From: Lanius collurio
Lineage: Eukaryota; Chordata; Aves; Passeriformes; Laniidae
NCBI GenBank assembly: GCA_020086605.1
Contig: JACBWW010000038.1
Span: 6,983,697-7,047,696 of the forward strand
Length of the DNA: 64,000 bases
Reading direction: 5' to 3'
The position numbers and the translations under genes are program-made. Below the pieces are notes generated by a model. It did no database searches and had not been told where the DNA came from. It worked only from the letters and a program-made list of their open reading frames with translations. Shown in pieces: positions 41,822 to 52,228 of the stretch (the stretch's first letter is position 1; each line of letters starts with the position of its first letter).

Positions 41822-44800
41822 TTTCTTTTTTAAGCATAAAGCATGCATGTGCTGCAATGGGAAAGAGCAAAAGAAGAGTGAGATATAAAAAAAGAGAAGG
41901 CAGATGGGGGCATTTCTGCTAGCTGACTAGCTTGTCCACTGCTTAATTTCTGTGGCAAGCTTGCCTCTTTATGTCTTGGAATATCTTAAACCATTTACAA
42001 ACAGCTTAAATATCCCTTGACCGTGCAGCCCCACTTTAAGCCAGTGTTAGTCGACAGCTACTCACCACAAGCAGAAATTGAGAAGAGAAATATAGCTCAA
42101 ACCTCCTTGATGGTGTTAAGTCATTTATTCCCTCTGTCCCAGAGAGGACAGAGCACCAACCTTGGGCGAGAGTTGGCCAGCCGTAAGAGCACGAGGCTTT
42201 CTGTCCAACTGGTTTTGTTCCAGAGCAGGGGAAAGGGGATAGCAGGGGTGGAGCTGCGATAAACAACCAACCAGATCAGAGCCCGGGCTGCTTGAACATT
42301 AGACAAACCCAGCTATCTCAGAGTCACATGGCAGGGACCCGGTCGGGGGGGTCAGGGGGGTCCACTGCAACAGGGCAAGAGAGATGAGAAGAGAGGACCC
42401 AGTGAGACTGCCAGGACAAGCAGAAGGGCTGGGAAACACTGAGGAAGCCACCTCCTCTGTGGCCAGGAGCAGAGAGCTGGGCAGGATGGGAAGTGGGGGT
42501 AGAGAGAGATCATGTCTTGCTTTAAGTCTCTTATGGGAGAGATCAACACAATCCTGTGCAAAGACCTGTCTCCAGTGAAGGTAAGGTTTCAAAAGTGAGT
42601 CAAAGGCTGCAAAAAGGCAGCTGGGGTTGCACTGGGAGGGCTAGTTAAACTGGCAAAGATAAGTAGGCATTAGGAAGATGGCAGCATAGAAGGAGGCAAA
42701 AAAAGCATTCATGTTATGGAGGAAGTAAAAAAATATAGAAAAAAAAGGAAATTTAAAGCTTAAGCAGTATCAAGGCTATCTAGAAAGCCTCAGACAGCAT
42801 TAATAAGTGCTTGATCAGCAAAGCAAGCTATGCCTTAGAGACCTGGAAATCTAGGGATAAAGTCAGTTCTTCTAAAACCTGAGCTGAGTTAGGCCTTGCA
42901 AAGGAAATTAATTCAACTGTGAGGTTTTCCTTAGTCATATAAATAGAGTGAACCATACAGTATGGGACATGTCGAGGTTAAAGACCTTAAAGACAAGCTA
43001 GGCACAGCTCAAATCAGAGTACCTTATCTCAGTTTTCAGTAGGACTAAGATGACTGAGTGTTAAAGTACAGGCCAGGTGGCTAATGGAAACACAAAGAGC
43101 ATATTCAAGAGTGAAGAAAAATCAAATGAGTTTCACATGCTGCAACTAGGTGATCTGGGTTGCTTGGATTCAAGAATGTTGAAAGAACTGCCTAATGAAA
43201 TCCTACACCTGTTGTGCCATCCCAACCAGCTTGGTTTATCAGCAGCTAATTATGTGAAACCACAACAAAGATCCTGTGGCTTTGCCAGGCAGCTGGACCA
43301 CTTCCCTTGGGCCTGCCGGCTATCTTAGGGAAATATTTGGCTCTTGGTTTGAGATGGAAGTCCCACCTCCAGAGGGGCTGCACAGACAACCACCTAGAAA
43401 CAAGGCAAGGGAGTTATTCCAGCTCTTTGAAGTCACTGTCAGGTAGAGGAAGATCATGGAATTTACGCATGAATAGCTACAGATGACCATTCCTCATAAG
43501 CACCAATGCTTTTATCAGTCCCACTCGTAATCTGCTGAAGCCCAACAGGGATCTGGGTTACTGGGTAACAAGGTACATTCTCCCTCTGTGTCCTATATGG
43601 GCACAGAGCAGAAGGATGGCCTCACTGCACCCGATCCTGCTGGTGTGTGATCTCCCTCTCCTGAGGGCACGGTGTGAATGAGGAAGAAGACAGCAGTGTG
43701 AAAGGAGCAGTTGTGAGCTGCAGATCACTCCCAAGCTGTGCCAGGAAATACCCAGGAAGACAGTGCCACTTTACTGTGAGCACCAGGGACATGGCAAACA
43801 CCCTCCCTGACCCCTCCCTGCAATCCTGCTAGGCCAGAGACCAGTCACAGGGTCAGGGACAGAGCAGGAGAGGTCCCTGGAGCCATGCACGAAGAGGGCT
43901 ACTTTGTGAGAGCCTTTGCCATACATTTTTCTGTGGATATTTTTTTGCTTCGGCAGAAGCAACACCATGGGGGTGATTGCAGCTTCTTCCCAATTTCTGA
44001 GGTAAGGTGCCTTCTGCATATGGGAAGGAGAGCATATGGCTCACTGTGTTTATTTCTCAGCCAGGATTCTTTCAAGCTTGGCAAATTACATGCTGCTTGC
44101 TGAGGAGCAACACAAGTGTCAAGTTGGAATTTCTAAAAATGAAATATTTCATTTATCACAGCACTGAGAAGAGGATCTGAAAAACACCCATAAGTGTGAA
44201 AAAATACCTTTTGTTTATGCTCAAACAAAACAACCAAGAGGAAATTTAACAAAATTCCTCCTAGAGTGAAAAAAAACTCTGCAGTCATCCACAGGAGACT
44301 TCAGGCAGCTTTTGCTAGGTGTGAGCTAGAGCCAGGCTCTGTGAAATACCTCAAAAACCAATGAGCTCCATGGGGTCCGAGTCGTAATATGGTACAGGCT
44401 TGGGTCATTAGAAGGAAAGGGGCTGCCTGGTAATGGGGAGTGTTCACTACTCGAGAGCTCTATTAGAGCATCTTTTTCTTACACTTTTGCTTTTTTCAAG
44501 CCCCACATTTTTCCCTGTGTGTGCTTAGAAGCTTTTCTTTCTCTTACAGTATTTATTTTTATTGTGTCATTTTCCCTCTGTTCCCCCTTTTCATTGGCCC
44601 TGTATGAGTGTTTGTTTAAACCATTTGCCTGCTTTCATCTTTCATTTTTCTTCTCTCCCTCTTTCCAGGGCCTCTCTAGCCATGATTTTCCTTACGCTTC
44701 ACATTAGCTTTCCTCCCTCCTGCTCCAGGATGGGCTTGAAGGGGGCATTGATTAAAACTAAAACCTACAGCAGGAGAATTTCTATTAGGCACCATCTTCA

Positions 44801-46526
44801 GGGTCCAGTGGCCTCCATGAGCTCAGCTCTCACTTTGTTTTTCTCCAGAACCAGTTTCCAAAGTCCCAGGAAATCGACCAAGATAGAGCTAAGCTGGCAC
44901 TGAACGGGCAGGTCACTGCTCCTCTTCAGGGGCTGATTTGTACCCTTGGAAGCCCTCAGCTATGGGAGAAGGCAGCGGGGATATGGCATGGAAAACTTTT
45001 GGCACGGGCCAGGTTTTCAATTCTCTCCTCCTGCCTTTTGCTCCCCGAAGGTTCCCTCTTGCTTTACGAGTGGTAGGGCACAGTGTGGAATGATGGCCCA
45101 GTTTCATGCAGCAGTCTTTGAGGGGAGTAATTACAGCCTTCATAATATGCTTAAATTATAAGGTTGGGCATTTCAGTGTTTCTTCAAATCCTTGCCCTCC
45201 TTCCCACCCTGCCACCAGCCTTGCGTGGGGGCCAGTGCTTATTTCTCCCCTTGTTTTTTTAAGATATAGATGTAAAGAGGCTATTTTGGTTTGAATTTGG
45301 GCTGATCCACTTTTTTTTTTCTCCTAAAAATAATAAGACCAATAAAAATTGCAATTACAACTTATTTGTAAAATAGTTATTTGAGATAAATTAATACTTC
45401 TCAGTGCACAAACCCAACCATTATATCCTTACACTCCATACCATGCTGTTAGCTAGTGAAACTAGGGATAAACAAAACTGAAAGCAGGAGTGATTTCCCC
45501 TGCAAAGGTTCCTTTCTTGGGGGAAGGGAGAAATCGCCAGAGCTATTATTCATAAAAGAGAAAATGAGCCTGGTTTTATTAGGCTGGTTAAAGTTCAGTG
45601 GCATTCTGTTGAAATGCTACATTCCTGAATCCCATCGTTCTTGAATTCCATTGGTTGTGCTCACGGTTTATGGAGTTAAACCCGTGGGCTGGAGCAGAAG
45701 TGGGTGTGTGGGGAGGTGCCAGCAAAATGACAGCCCCTTCTCTTCACAGGCTTTGAGAAGAACTTCTGCCAGCCTTTAGCTCTTAAACAGGGTTAGAAAT
45801 ACAGTTGCCCCTTTTAGAGGCCTCTGTTACCTACTTCATCACCAGAAATGAAGACACTGGAAAATTCCTAGAAGAAAACAAAAATACACCAAAGTCTGAC
45901 AAATCCTGTTTGTTCTATGGGCAGAATAAACCGTATGGAAAACACAAGGAGGAGAGATGAAAAGAGGTGAAAGGAAAACAAATTGGCTGCAGAGGTCTGG
46001 TGTCAAACATCAGAGAAATCTTGTTTGCTCAGATACTGTATGAAAGACCATGGCAACTGGGGGTGTGGGGGGAGAGGAAATGTTTGCAGCCCCTCCTTGA
46101 GGCTAGATGACAGAGGAAATAGGTGAAGCAACCTGCTCTTCTGAGCCTGCTGCTGGAGCTGGAGTTGTGAACCAGCATATTCCATCCCTTCCTCCTATAC
46201 ACTGTTTTTTCTGAGGCAAAAAAACATCCCCAGAAGTCTGAAATGAATGGATTTGTAATTCCCTTAGTCTGTCAGATGGTACCATTCTGAGAAAGGTGGC
46301 TTTCCTGTGGGCAGTCTGATTTAGAGAGAGGATGAAGATCCTTGCAAGACGCAACAAGTCACAACATTACAAGGAATTAAATAGAAATACTTCTGGGGGA
46401 GTATAGGAATGTGCTTTCAGGCTGCCCTGAAAACACTGGGTAGAGATGATGGTTTGCTGTGACCTAGTGTGTGGAAATGGAGTAATATTTTTGATCCCAG
46501 TAATAGGCTGATAACCCGCCTTCTTA

Positions 46527-46539
46527 ACACACACACACA
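46527..46539. repeat. Short (AC)n microsatellite
   Basis: About six AC dinucleotide units in intronic sequence. Confidence 0.75.
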
Positions 46540-47915
46540 GTGCCTGTGTGTCCAGTAGCAGCTCAGGGCTGTGTAGAAGTGAGGGCTGTTCTGCCTTGTA
46601 CATCACAGACATTCAATCGCAGTAGTGTTGTGCTTATCCAGAAAGGCATTCATCCTTGAAGACATCAAATTGTGGACATCTGCTGTTTCTGATGGGTAAT
46701 GGAATCAGAGGTAAAAACATGATTCTTCTTTCTGTTTTAAATCTGTCTTCAACTTCCAGTCCTTGTATCTGGTTTTGCCTTCTTCGCTGGATAAAAGAGC
46801 TCTTTAAGGAATTTCGTCCCTCATGAAGGTATTTTTATCCACCATGGTGAAAGCATCTCTCTGTTCTTTTTGTGGCTAGCTAAATGGATTGAGCTCTTTA
46901 AATCACCCACTGGCAGGCACTTGTCTGCCACAAATAATTTTTTTGTCTTCTTTTTCTGCTCTGACTCTAAAACGTAGATGTCTGATTGTATACATTTTTC
47001 TAGTGTCATTCTTCTTATGCAGTGTGCAGGATAAGCTATCTCCTGGCTTCTATTTGCTTTGTATATTCAATATCCATTCACTCACATGCCACAGAATGGC
47101 ACAGGAAATTATGTCTGTTTGTCCATTTTGCACATTCACACCCTGCTTTCCAGGCTATGTTTCTCTCAGCTTTTTGGGCAACATTTTGTTCCCAGATGTG
47201 GAATACCAATCCTCTGTTGATTTCTGCCAGTTGTTGCCTGGAACAGCCCCCTTTTCCCTGAGATACCACTTTGCCACCCTGGCCTTCAGTGGAAGCAGAT
47301 CTGGCTCCTCCACATCCAAGGGCTCCAGTATCAGGCTGTGCACAGTGGAATAATGGACAGACTTGGCTGTCCTTGCCTGGTTCTTGGGGCTTCAGCTGGT
47401 GGTTTTTCTGCTTGCTCTGAAAGGAAATTGTGTGATTGCTTTTAGCTGCAGTTGGGGGATTGAATGACATGTGGAAGGAATAAATTGCTGCATTATAAGG
47501 AAGAAGCACATAAGATTTGAGACAAAGAGGAAAATCTCATTTCCACTCCCGTTTATCTTTTTACTGTGCCTAACTGTACATACCACACATGTTACTCTGA
47601 CCTCCTGCAGAGTATCCCATCACTCCAGTAGAGCCCTGGAAATACACTGGGAAGACACAGGATTTATCTTCCTATTGCTTCACTAAGGATCAGTTTATCC
47701 ACAGGGGCCAACTCCCATGAAGGCATTAAGTAAGCAGCCAGATCCCTGCACAAGTTCATCTTACCAGGTGCCCTGCAGCTCTACAAACCTGCCCAGGTGT
47801 ATTATGCTGACCATTTGGAAAGAGTGGCTGCTTTTTGGCTCTGTCAACAGGCAGCTCTTTGGCTCCTTCAATACCTGGTTTTGCTCCGAAGGGCCAAGTT
47901 CTTGATTCTGCCCCA

Positions 47916-48021
47916 GGCTGCCTTAAAAGTGGGCAGTGGAGGCTGCAGGGGCAGGAGGGCTCCTGGGAGGCTGAGCCAGGGCCAGCCTGTGTTTGAACTC
48001 ACTCTGTGGCACAGCTGAGGA
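47916..48021 (+). repeat. 106-bp inverted duplicate, left copy
   Basis: This segment is repeated in reverse complement at 52822-52927. By eye I count three mismatches in 106 bp and no gaps, with sharp loss of similarity at both ends. It contains CCTTAAAAGTGGGCAG and GTTTGAACTCACTCTGTGGC. The two copies lie 4.8 kb apart and flank the assembly gap, the palindrome, the CpG island and the first MAML3 exon seen. It may be two members of a dispersed repeat family or a local inverted duplication. Confidence 0.85.
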
Positions 48022-49785
48022 GCCTTGGCACCCTCCTCCCTTTATGTAACCAGCTCTAGGCTTCACCTGTCCCTTTGTGAGGACCCTGCAGTGGAACTGC
48101 AGCACCACTGTTCCCGACTGGAATGCCTGTGACTCTGCTTGAGCCACTGTTAGCAGGAGAGAACTGTTTGCAGCCTGAGAGCAGCACACAGTGGCTTTGG
48201 GAGGTGTTAAAAAGAGCCAGAGTGAAAAATCAGAAATCACATTGTACCATTCCCCAGATATCACAGCCTGAGAATAAAACTTGTGTTTCCCCTCCTAGGG
48301 CGTCTTGTCACTCTCTTCAGGGACTACCTGCCCACAGGACACCCCCATACACATATGCCCACAGGCACACGAGCACAGGGCCCTGGGGGAAGGAGCTGGG
48401 CAGTCCCCTTACTGCTGCCGGTCCCTGGGAGTTACAGGGTGAGCCAAGCTGTGAGCATGGGCCACTGGGGAGACCAGCATGGGCAGCTGCAAGGGTGATA
48501 TGCAGCCACAGGCTGGGTGCTGATGGGAGTCTTTGGAGAGTGAAGCAAGAGGCAGCAGTGCCAGTTGGTGGAGGAGGGAAAATGCAAAGGCTGAGCAGAG
48601 CGTGTAGGAAGGAGAAAAGGATAACAGGGAATGAGGAGGAGGAACAGGAAGTCTAGGGGCAGGAAGGCTCAGGGTGCAGTAGGACAATGAGGGAGATGTC
48701 AGGCAAAGCAGGAGCAGTGAAGCTTGGATTAGTTTGGTTTTTAAGCTAAGTGTGGAAGAGCTGCACTTAGCCTGAGTTGCTTGCCTTGGTGTTCAGCTCC
48801 TGTGGTGAGATTGCATCTGGGCCTGGAGCTGCCATGGCTTGTACAAGGCAGCCCAGTAGAGTCCAGTGTTGCTTCCTTCATTTCCAGTTCCCTGCTACAC
48901 AGCCCACTGCCAGGTGTCATCTCCACACACTCCCATCAGAGGATAATAGCAGCAGTGCTGGGCTGCAGAGCACTGGGGAAAGAGCTCTGCTCCCAGATGC
49001 TAGGGAGCATTTTCCTGCCTGCACAGACCTTTTGCCTGGGCTGTGCTCTTATTTTCAGGACACTCTACCCAGGGCTGCCCACAGTGATCTCAGAAGGGCC
49101 TTTCATCATCAGTTGCAAAGAGCTTTTGCTAAGAAAAAAAAGGAAAGGAGAAGAAATATTCTGGGCAGGAGAGTGGTCTAGATTAAGAAGGCCTGGCTTT
49201 AAACCTGTCAAAACCAGAAACAGGAAGCTTTCATGATGTACCTCAGAATGACTAAACACACAACACTGGAAATGACACCTTTGTGCTAGTCCTCATATTT
49301 TCTTCAGCTGCTGCACAGTGCACCAGGCTCACGTCAGCTGGTGGGGCTCCTTCCAAAACTTTATTTCTTTTAAACTTCAGAATTAATTTATAATATAATT
49401 CAACAGAGAATGGAATGCTTTTTGCATGGGGTGAGTGTGTCCCTCAGCTAAACCCATGTGTGCATTAGAAGCTAGGACAGTAGATCTGTAGGAACATTTT
49501 TTTGAAGGCAATTCAGTGACAATTTGGGCTGCAGCCCCAAAGGCAGCTGTGCACTGAAGCTTGCAGAGGAAGTTCCAAGAGATGTCACTTCACAGCATGC
49601 CCTTTGGCTCCTGGATTTTTTTCCCCTTCGTTTTTCTCTGCCTTGTAGTGGCTGCAGCAAAGGCTCCATTATTTGGCAGCATGGCACTGCTTTTGTCTAT
49701 AAATTGAAGCAGTTGGCCTGTTTCCCAGTATAACACAGGGTAGCCAGTTACGCAATTGGTAGCTTGATGACTTCATCTGAAGCCG
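48022..49785 (+). other. MAML3: MAML3 intron, 48-49.8 kb, left of the assembly gap
   Basis: GC-richer intronic sequence with several open frames up to about 177 codons (for example 48123-48656 +). They are low in recognisable features and overlap comparable frames on other strands. I see no exon or named repeat. The sequence stops at a run of Ns. Confidence 0.5.
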
Positions 49786-49917
49786 NNNNNNNNNNNNNNN
49801 NNNNNNNNNNNNNNNNNNNNNNNNNNNNNNNNNNNNNNNNNNNNNNNNNNNNNNNNNNNNNNNNNNNNNNNNNNNNNNNNNNNNNNNNNNNNNNNNNNNN
49901 NNNNNNNNNNNNNNNNN
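49786..49917. other. Assembly gap (132 Ns)
   Basis: A run of 132 undetermined bases. It directly abuts one arm of a perfect inverted repeat, which suggests that the contig ended in a difficult or artefactual structure. Translated frames that cross it are meaningless. Confidence 0.99.
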
Positions 49918-50232
49918 AGGTTTTCAAGGACCCTTCTGAGGAAATAACAAAACACAATTTGTCCACATCTCTGCTTTGCACATATACTCCCTGAAGGGCT
50001 CTTGCTGAAAGACAGCTCTCTGGTATTTATCTTTCCTCTTTTAACATCTGTCTTGGTTTGAAAGTTCTCTCCCTGTTCCTCTTTCCACTTCTCCCCCAGT
50101 ACCATCCCCCACTGCACTTTGCACTTTACAGCCTGGTCAAGCGCGATCCCTGAAGCATCCTAAGGGCCAGGGCTGCAGCAGTGGCTGGGTCTCCCCCAAG
50201 CTGGGGTCAGGGAATCGCTAAGGATCCCTCAG
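49918..50232 (+). repeat. Perfect 315-bp inverted repeat, left arm
   Basis: Reverse complement of 50403-50717: position x pairs with 100635-x, checked at both ends and in the middle (50141 with 50494), with no indel. The left limit coincides with the gap, so the true arm may be longer. Perfect identity means either a very recent event or a contig-end fold-back artefact. Confidence 0.95.
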
Positions 50233-50402
50233 AAAAAAAAAAAAGTAAGGGAGGGGAGGAGGGGAGGGCGGCAGGGGGTGGTAGGAAAAAGCCTTTGCCA
50301 TCAGCTCTGCTGGAGACAGCCAATGCATGTGTGTATCCCCCAAAAGCAAAGAAAGCAGGATTTTAGCGACAGGCGTGGATGAAGGGTTTGGTGCAGGAGC
50401 AG
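50233..50402 (+). other. Loop of the inverted repeat, with poly(A) and G-run tract
   Basis: 170-bp unique spacer between the palindrome arms. It starts with a 12-base A run (50233-50244), followed by a G-rich segment (50249-50278) containing five G-runs of three to five bases separated by short loops, a potential G-quadruplex. The rest is ordinary sequence. Such a loop could stall polymerases and promote fold-back synthesis. Confidence 0.8.
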
Positions 50403-50717
50403 CTGAGGGATCCTTAGCGATTCCCTGACCCCAGCTTGGGGGAGACCCAGCCACTGCTGCAGCCCTGGCCCTTAGGATGCTTCAGGGATCGCGCTTGACC
50501 AGGCTGTAAAGTGCAAAGTGCAGTGGGGGATGGTACTGGGGGAGAAGTGGAAAGAGGAACAGGGAGAGAACTTTCAAACCAAGACAGATGTTAAAAGAGG
50601 AAAGATAAATACCAGAGAGCTGTCTTTCAGCAAGAGCCCTTCAGGGAGTATATGTGCAAAGCAGAGATGTGGACAAATTGTGTTTTGTTATTTCCTCAGA
50701 AGGGTCCTTGAAAACCT
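50403..50717 (-). repeat. Perfect 315-bp inverted repeat, right arm
   Basis: Exact reverse complement of 49918-50232. This copy runs on without a break into the sequence leading to the CpG island and the MAML3 exon, so it is probably the authentic genomic copy if the left arm is an assembly artefact. Confidence 0.95.
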
Positions 50718-51008
50718 GACCTTCATGCAGAAAGGCTGATCTTCATTTCCCAAGCTACACTCCAGCATTGAACTTAACCCTTTCCCTGACTGGGTTGGGG
50801 TGGGTGCTGCAAGATCACATTTCTGTACGTCCAGATCATGCAGTGACTGATATAACTCAAACCCGCAGTGAGGCAGATGAACCTGAACCTCATCCTGGCA
50901 GGTTTTGCACAAAGGATGCTAAAGTGATACAGGTCCTTTCCATCAAGTTGGTGGTTCTGAATAAGTCCCTGTCATCTCTGTTCAACAATTAAAGAGGTTC
51001 TGCGGGCT
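50718..51008 (+). other. MAML3: MAML3 intron between palindrome and CpG island
   Basis: Unique, moderately AT-rich sequence with no exon or repeat recognised. Confidence 0.5.
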
Positions 51009-51375
51009 CTTAACATCCCAGACAGGGACCGGGCACGCACTCGCTGGTTTTCAAATACGGCATCATGGGCGGCATGGTGGCGGTCCGGCCACCTCGGGAG
51101 CTCTGGAGGTGTCGTGAGCCCCGTTTGCCCTGGCCGCGGGACAGCCTCGGGCTGGGCGGAGGCGGCTTGGGAGACCGCAGCCGACTCCCGGGAAAGTTCC
51201 CTGGAGGCGCCGGGAAGACCCCGGCCCCGCTCGGGCAGGGCCGCGGGCGGGCACCGCCACCTGCTGGCGGCGGCAGCGCCGCGAGAGCTGCGCTGATACC
51301 GACCCCGATCCCGACCCTCCGCCGGGGCGCGGGTTGGGATTTATCCTGGCCTTTCGTCGCTGCTTTTCCTAGCAC
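51009..51375. promoter_or_regulatory. Intragenic CpG island, candidate internal promoter
   Basis: Abrupt GC-rich block with more than 30 CpG dinucleotides between about 51061 and 51340, in sharp contrast to the CpG-poor intron around it. It contains GGGCGG boxes (51068-51073 and 51154-51159), a GGCCGCGGG element near 51132 and a CTCF-like core (CCACCTGCTGGCGG, 51257-51270). It ends about 610 bp upstream of the MAML3 exon at 51989. CpG islands of this density often mark unmethylated promoters, so it could drive a transcript beginning with the last three MAML3 exons; that role is inference. It could instead be a GC-rich repeat or orphan island. Confidence 0.5.
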
Positions 51376-51988
51376 TAAAAGGCAACAAACTGGATTTAGA
51401 ACATGACGAGAGAGTGGGGTGTGTGCAGGCAAGGCTCTTGCCCTGAATCCTTCCAGGCACACACACTGGTTCAGTGCTGTAGGATGGCAATCTTGAATAA
51501 ACACTTACTGGAGTTAAATCCTGAGGATCTGGAGAAGAATTAGTGCTGCCAGCTCCCGCTATTTGTTGTGTGCACCTAACACCTTGGCTTCTCAATCCAG
51601 GAGGCTTTGTTAAATTGCTATTATGAAGAGAGGGAAACAGAAAGGAAGAGAAAATGTACTTGTCTCTTTGAAAAAGGAGAAAAAGTTTAGAATAACATGA
51701 CTCTGAAGCATGAAAAATCTTATCACACAAATTAATTGTTTCATTATTAATGTATTATAAAGTGTTCCTGCTCTACCCGAGGGGCTTTGGTTTCCAGAAG
51801 AAAAAAGGAACCTATTCCCTGTGGGGAGCAGTCCATGGCTCAGTCACAAGCCGTGAGCATCTTTCCAAGGACTCACTTTCTCCAAGCTCTAGGCTTCACC
51901 CACAGACTCTGTGCCTCCTCAGCTTGCTGAGCTGTGGTTTCCCTGTGAAGCACCCCGGTAACAAGGCCTTCCCTCTTTCTTTGCACAG
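51376..51988 (+). other. MAML3: End of MAML3 large intron and 3' splice site
   Basis: Ordinary intronic sequence ending in a pyrimidine-rich tract and a TTTGCACAG acceptor at 51980-51988. No further feature recognised. Confidence 0.75.
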
Positions 51989-52228
51989 GAGCACCAGGTG
52001 GGATTGTCACGACCCACAGGGCCCATGCAGCCTTCTGTCCCGGCAGGCTCCAGCAGTGTAGTCACAGGCACCAGCTCCGGGGGGCCCTTCCTTGGGAGCC
52101 AGCCCCAGGCGGCCATCATGAAGCAGATGCTGATGGAGCAGAGAGCGCAGCTCCATGTGATGGAGCAGCAAAAACAGCAGTTTCTCCGAGAGCAGAGGCA
52201 GCAACAGCAGCAGATCTTAGTGGAGCAG
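51989..52228 (+). CDS. MAML3: MAML3 internal coding exon (third from last), Q-rich
   Basis: Encodes 80 residues in phase 0, starting EHQVGLSRP and ending ILVEQ. Mastermind-like proteins are nuclear co-activators that bind the Notch intracellular domain-RBPJ complex and recruit p300/CBP; the binding helix is at the N-terminus and not in this window. Visible here are a Pro/Gly/Ser-rich first half and then the family-typical SQPQAAIMKQMLM and QQKQQFLREQ segments. The exon is flanked by a pyrimidine tract with CAG acceptor and a CAG|GTACAG donor. Compared with remembered human MAML3, HVM replaces a single I after RAQL (codons 52153-52161), giving two extra residues, and the glutamine run is only five codons (52199-52213). 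There is no start codon: the protein's first and largest coding exons lie upstream of the window. The best paralogue alternative, MAML2 or MAML1, fits less well. Confidence 0.9.

Larger units (their letters stand above)
36461..47915 (+). other. MAML3: MAML3 intron, 36.5-47.9 kb
   Basis: No supported exon. The stretch 40600-42900 is conspicuously purine-rich on the + strand and contains a perfect hairpin at 41779-41821. A (CA) microsatellite lies at 46527-46539. AT-rich blocks at about 44940-45170 and 45300-45410 (with AGTAATTACAG and GCAATTACAAC) look like candidate homeodomain-rich non-coding elements. Frames on the pyrimidine-rich complement of the 40.8-41.5 kb segment reach about 105 codons but are compositionally biased. 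Confidence 0.55.

Noticed and set aside
48123..49236. Several frames of 134-177 codons on the + strand
   Set aside because: They overlap one another and opposite-strand frames in GC-richer DNA with few stops, and show no conserved motif.
49748..50117. Frames crossing the N gap
   Set aside because: Their centre is undetermined sequence, and the rest is the inverted copy of 50518-50739.
48054..51902. Shared 16-mer AGCTCTAGGCTTCACC near 48.05 and 51.88 kb in direct orientation
   Set aside because: One shared 16-mer in a window of this size is expected about once by chance, and the similarity does not extend.
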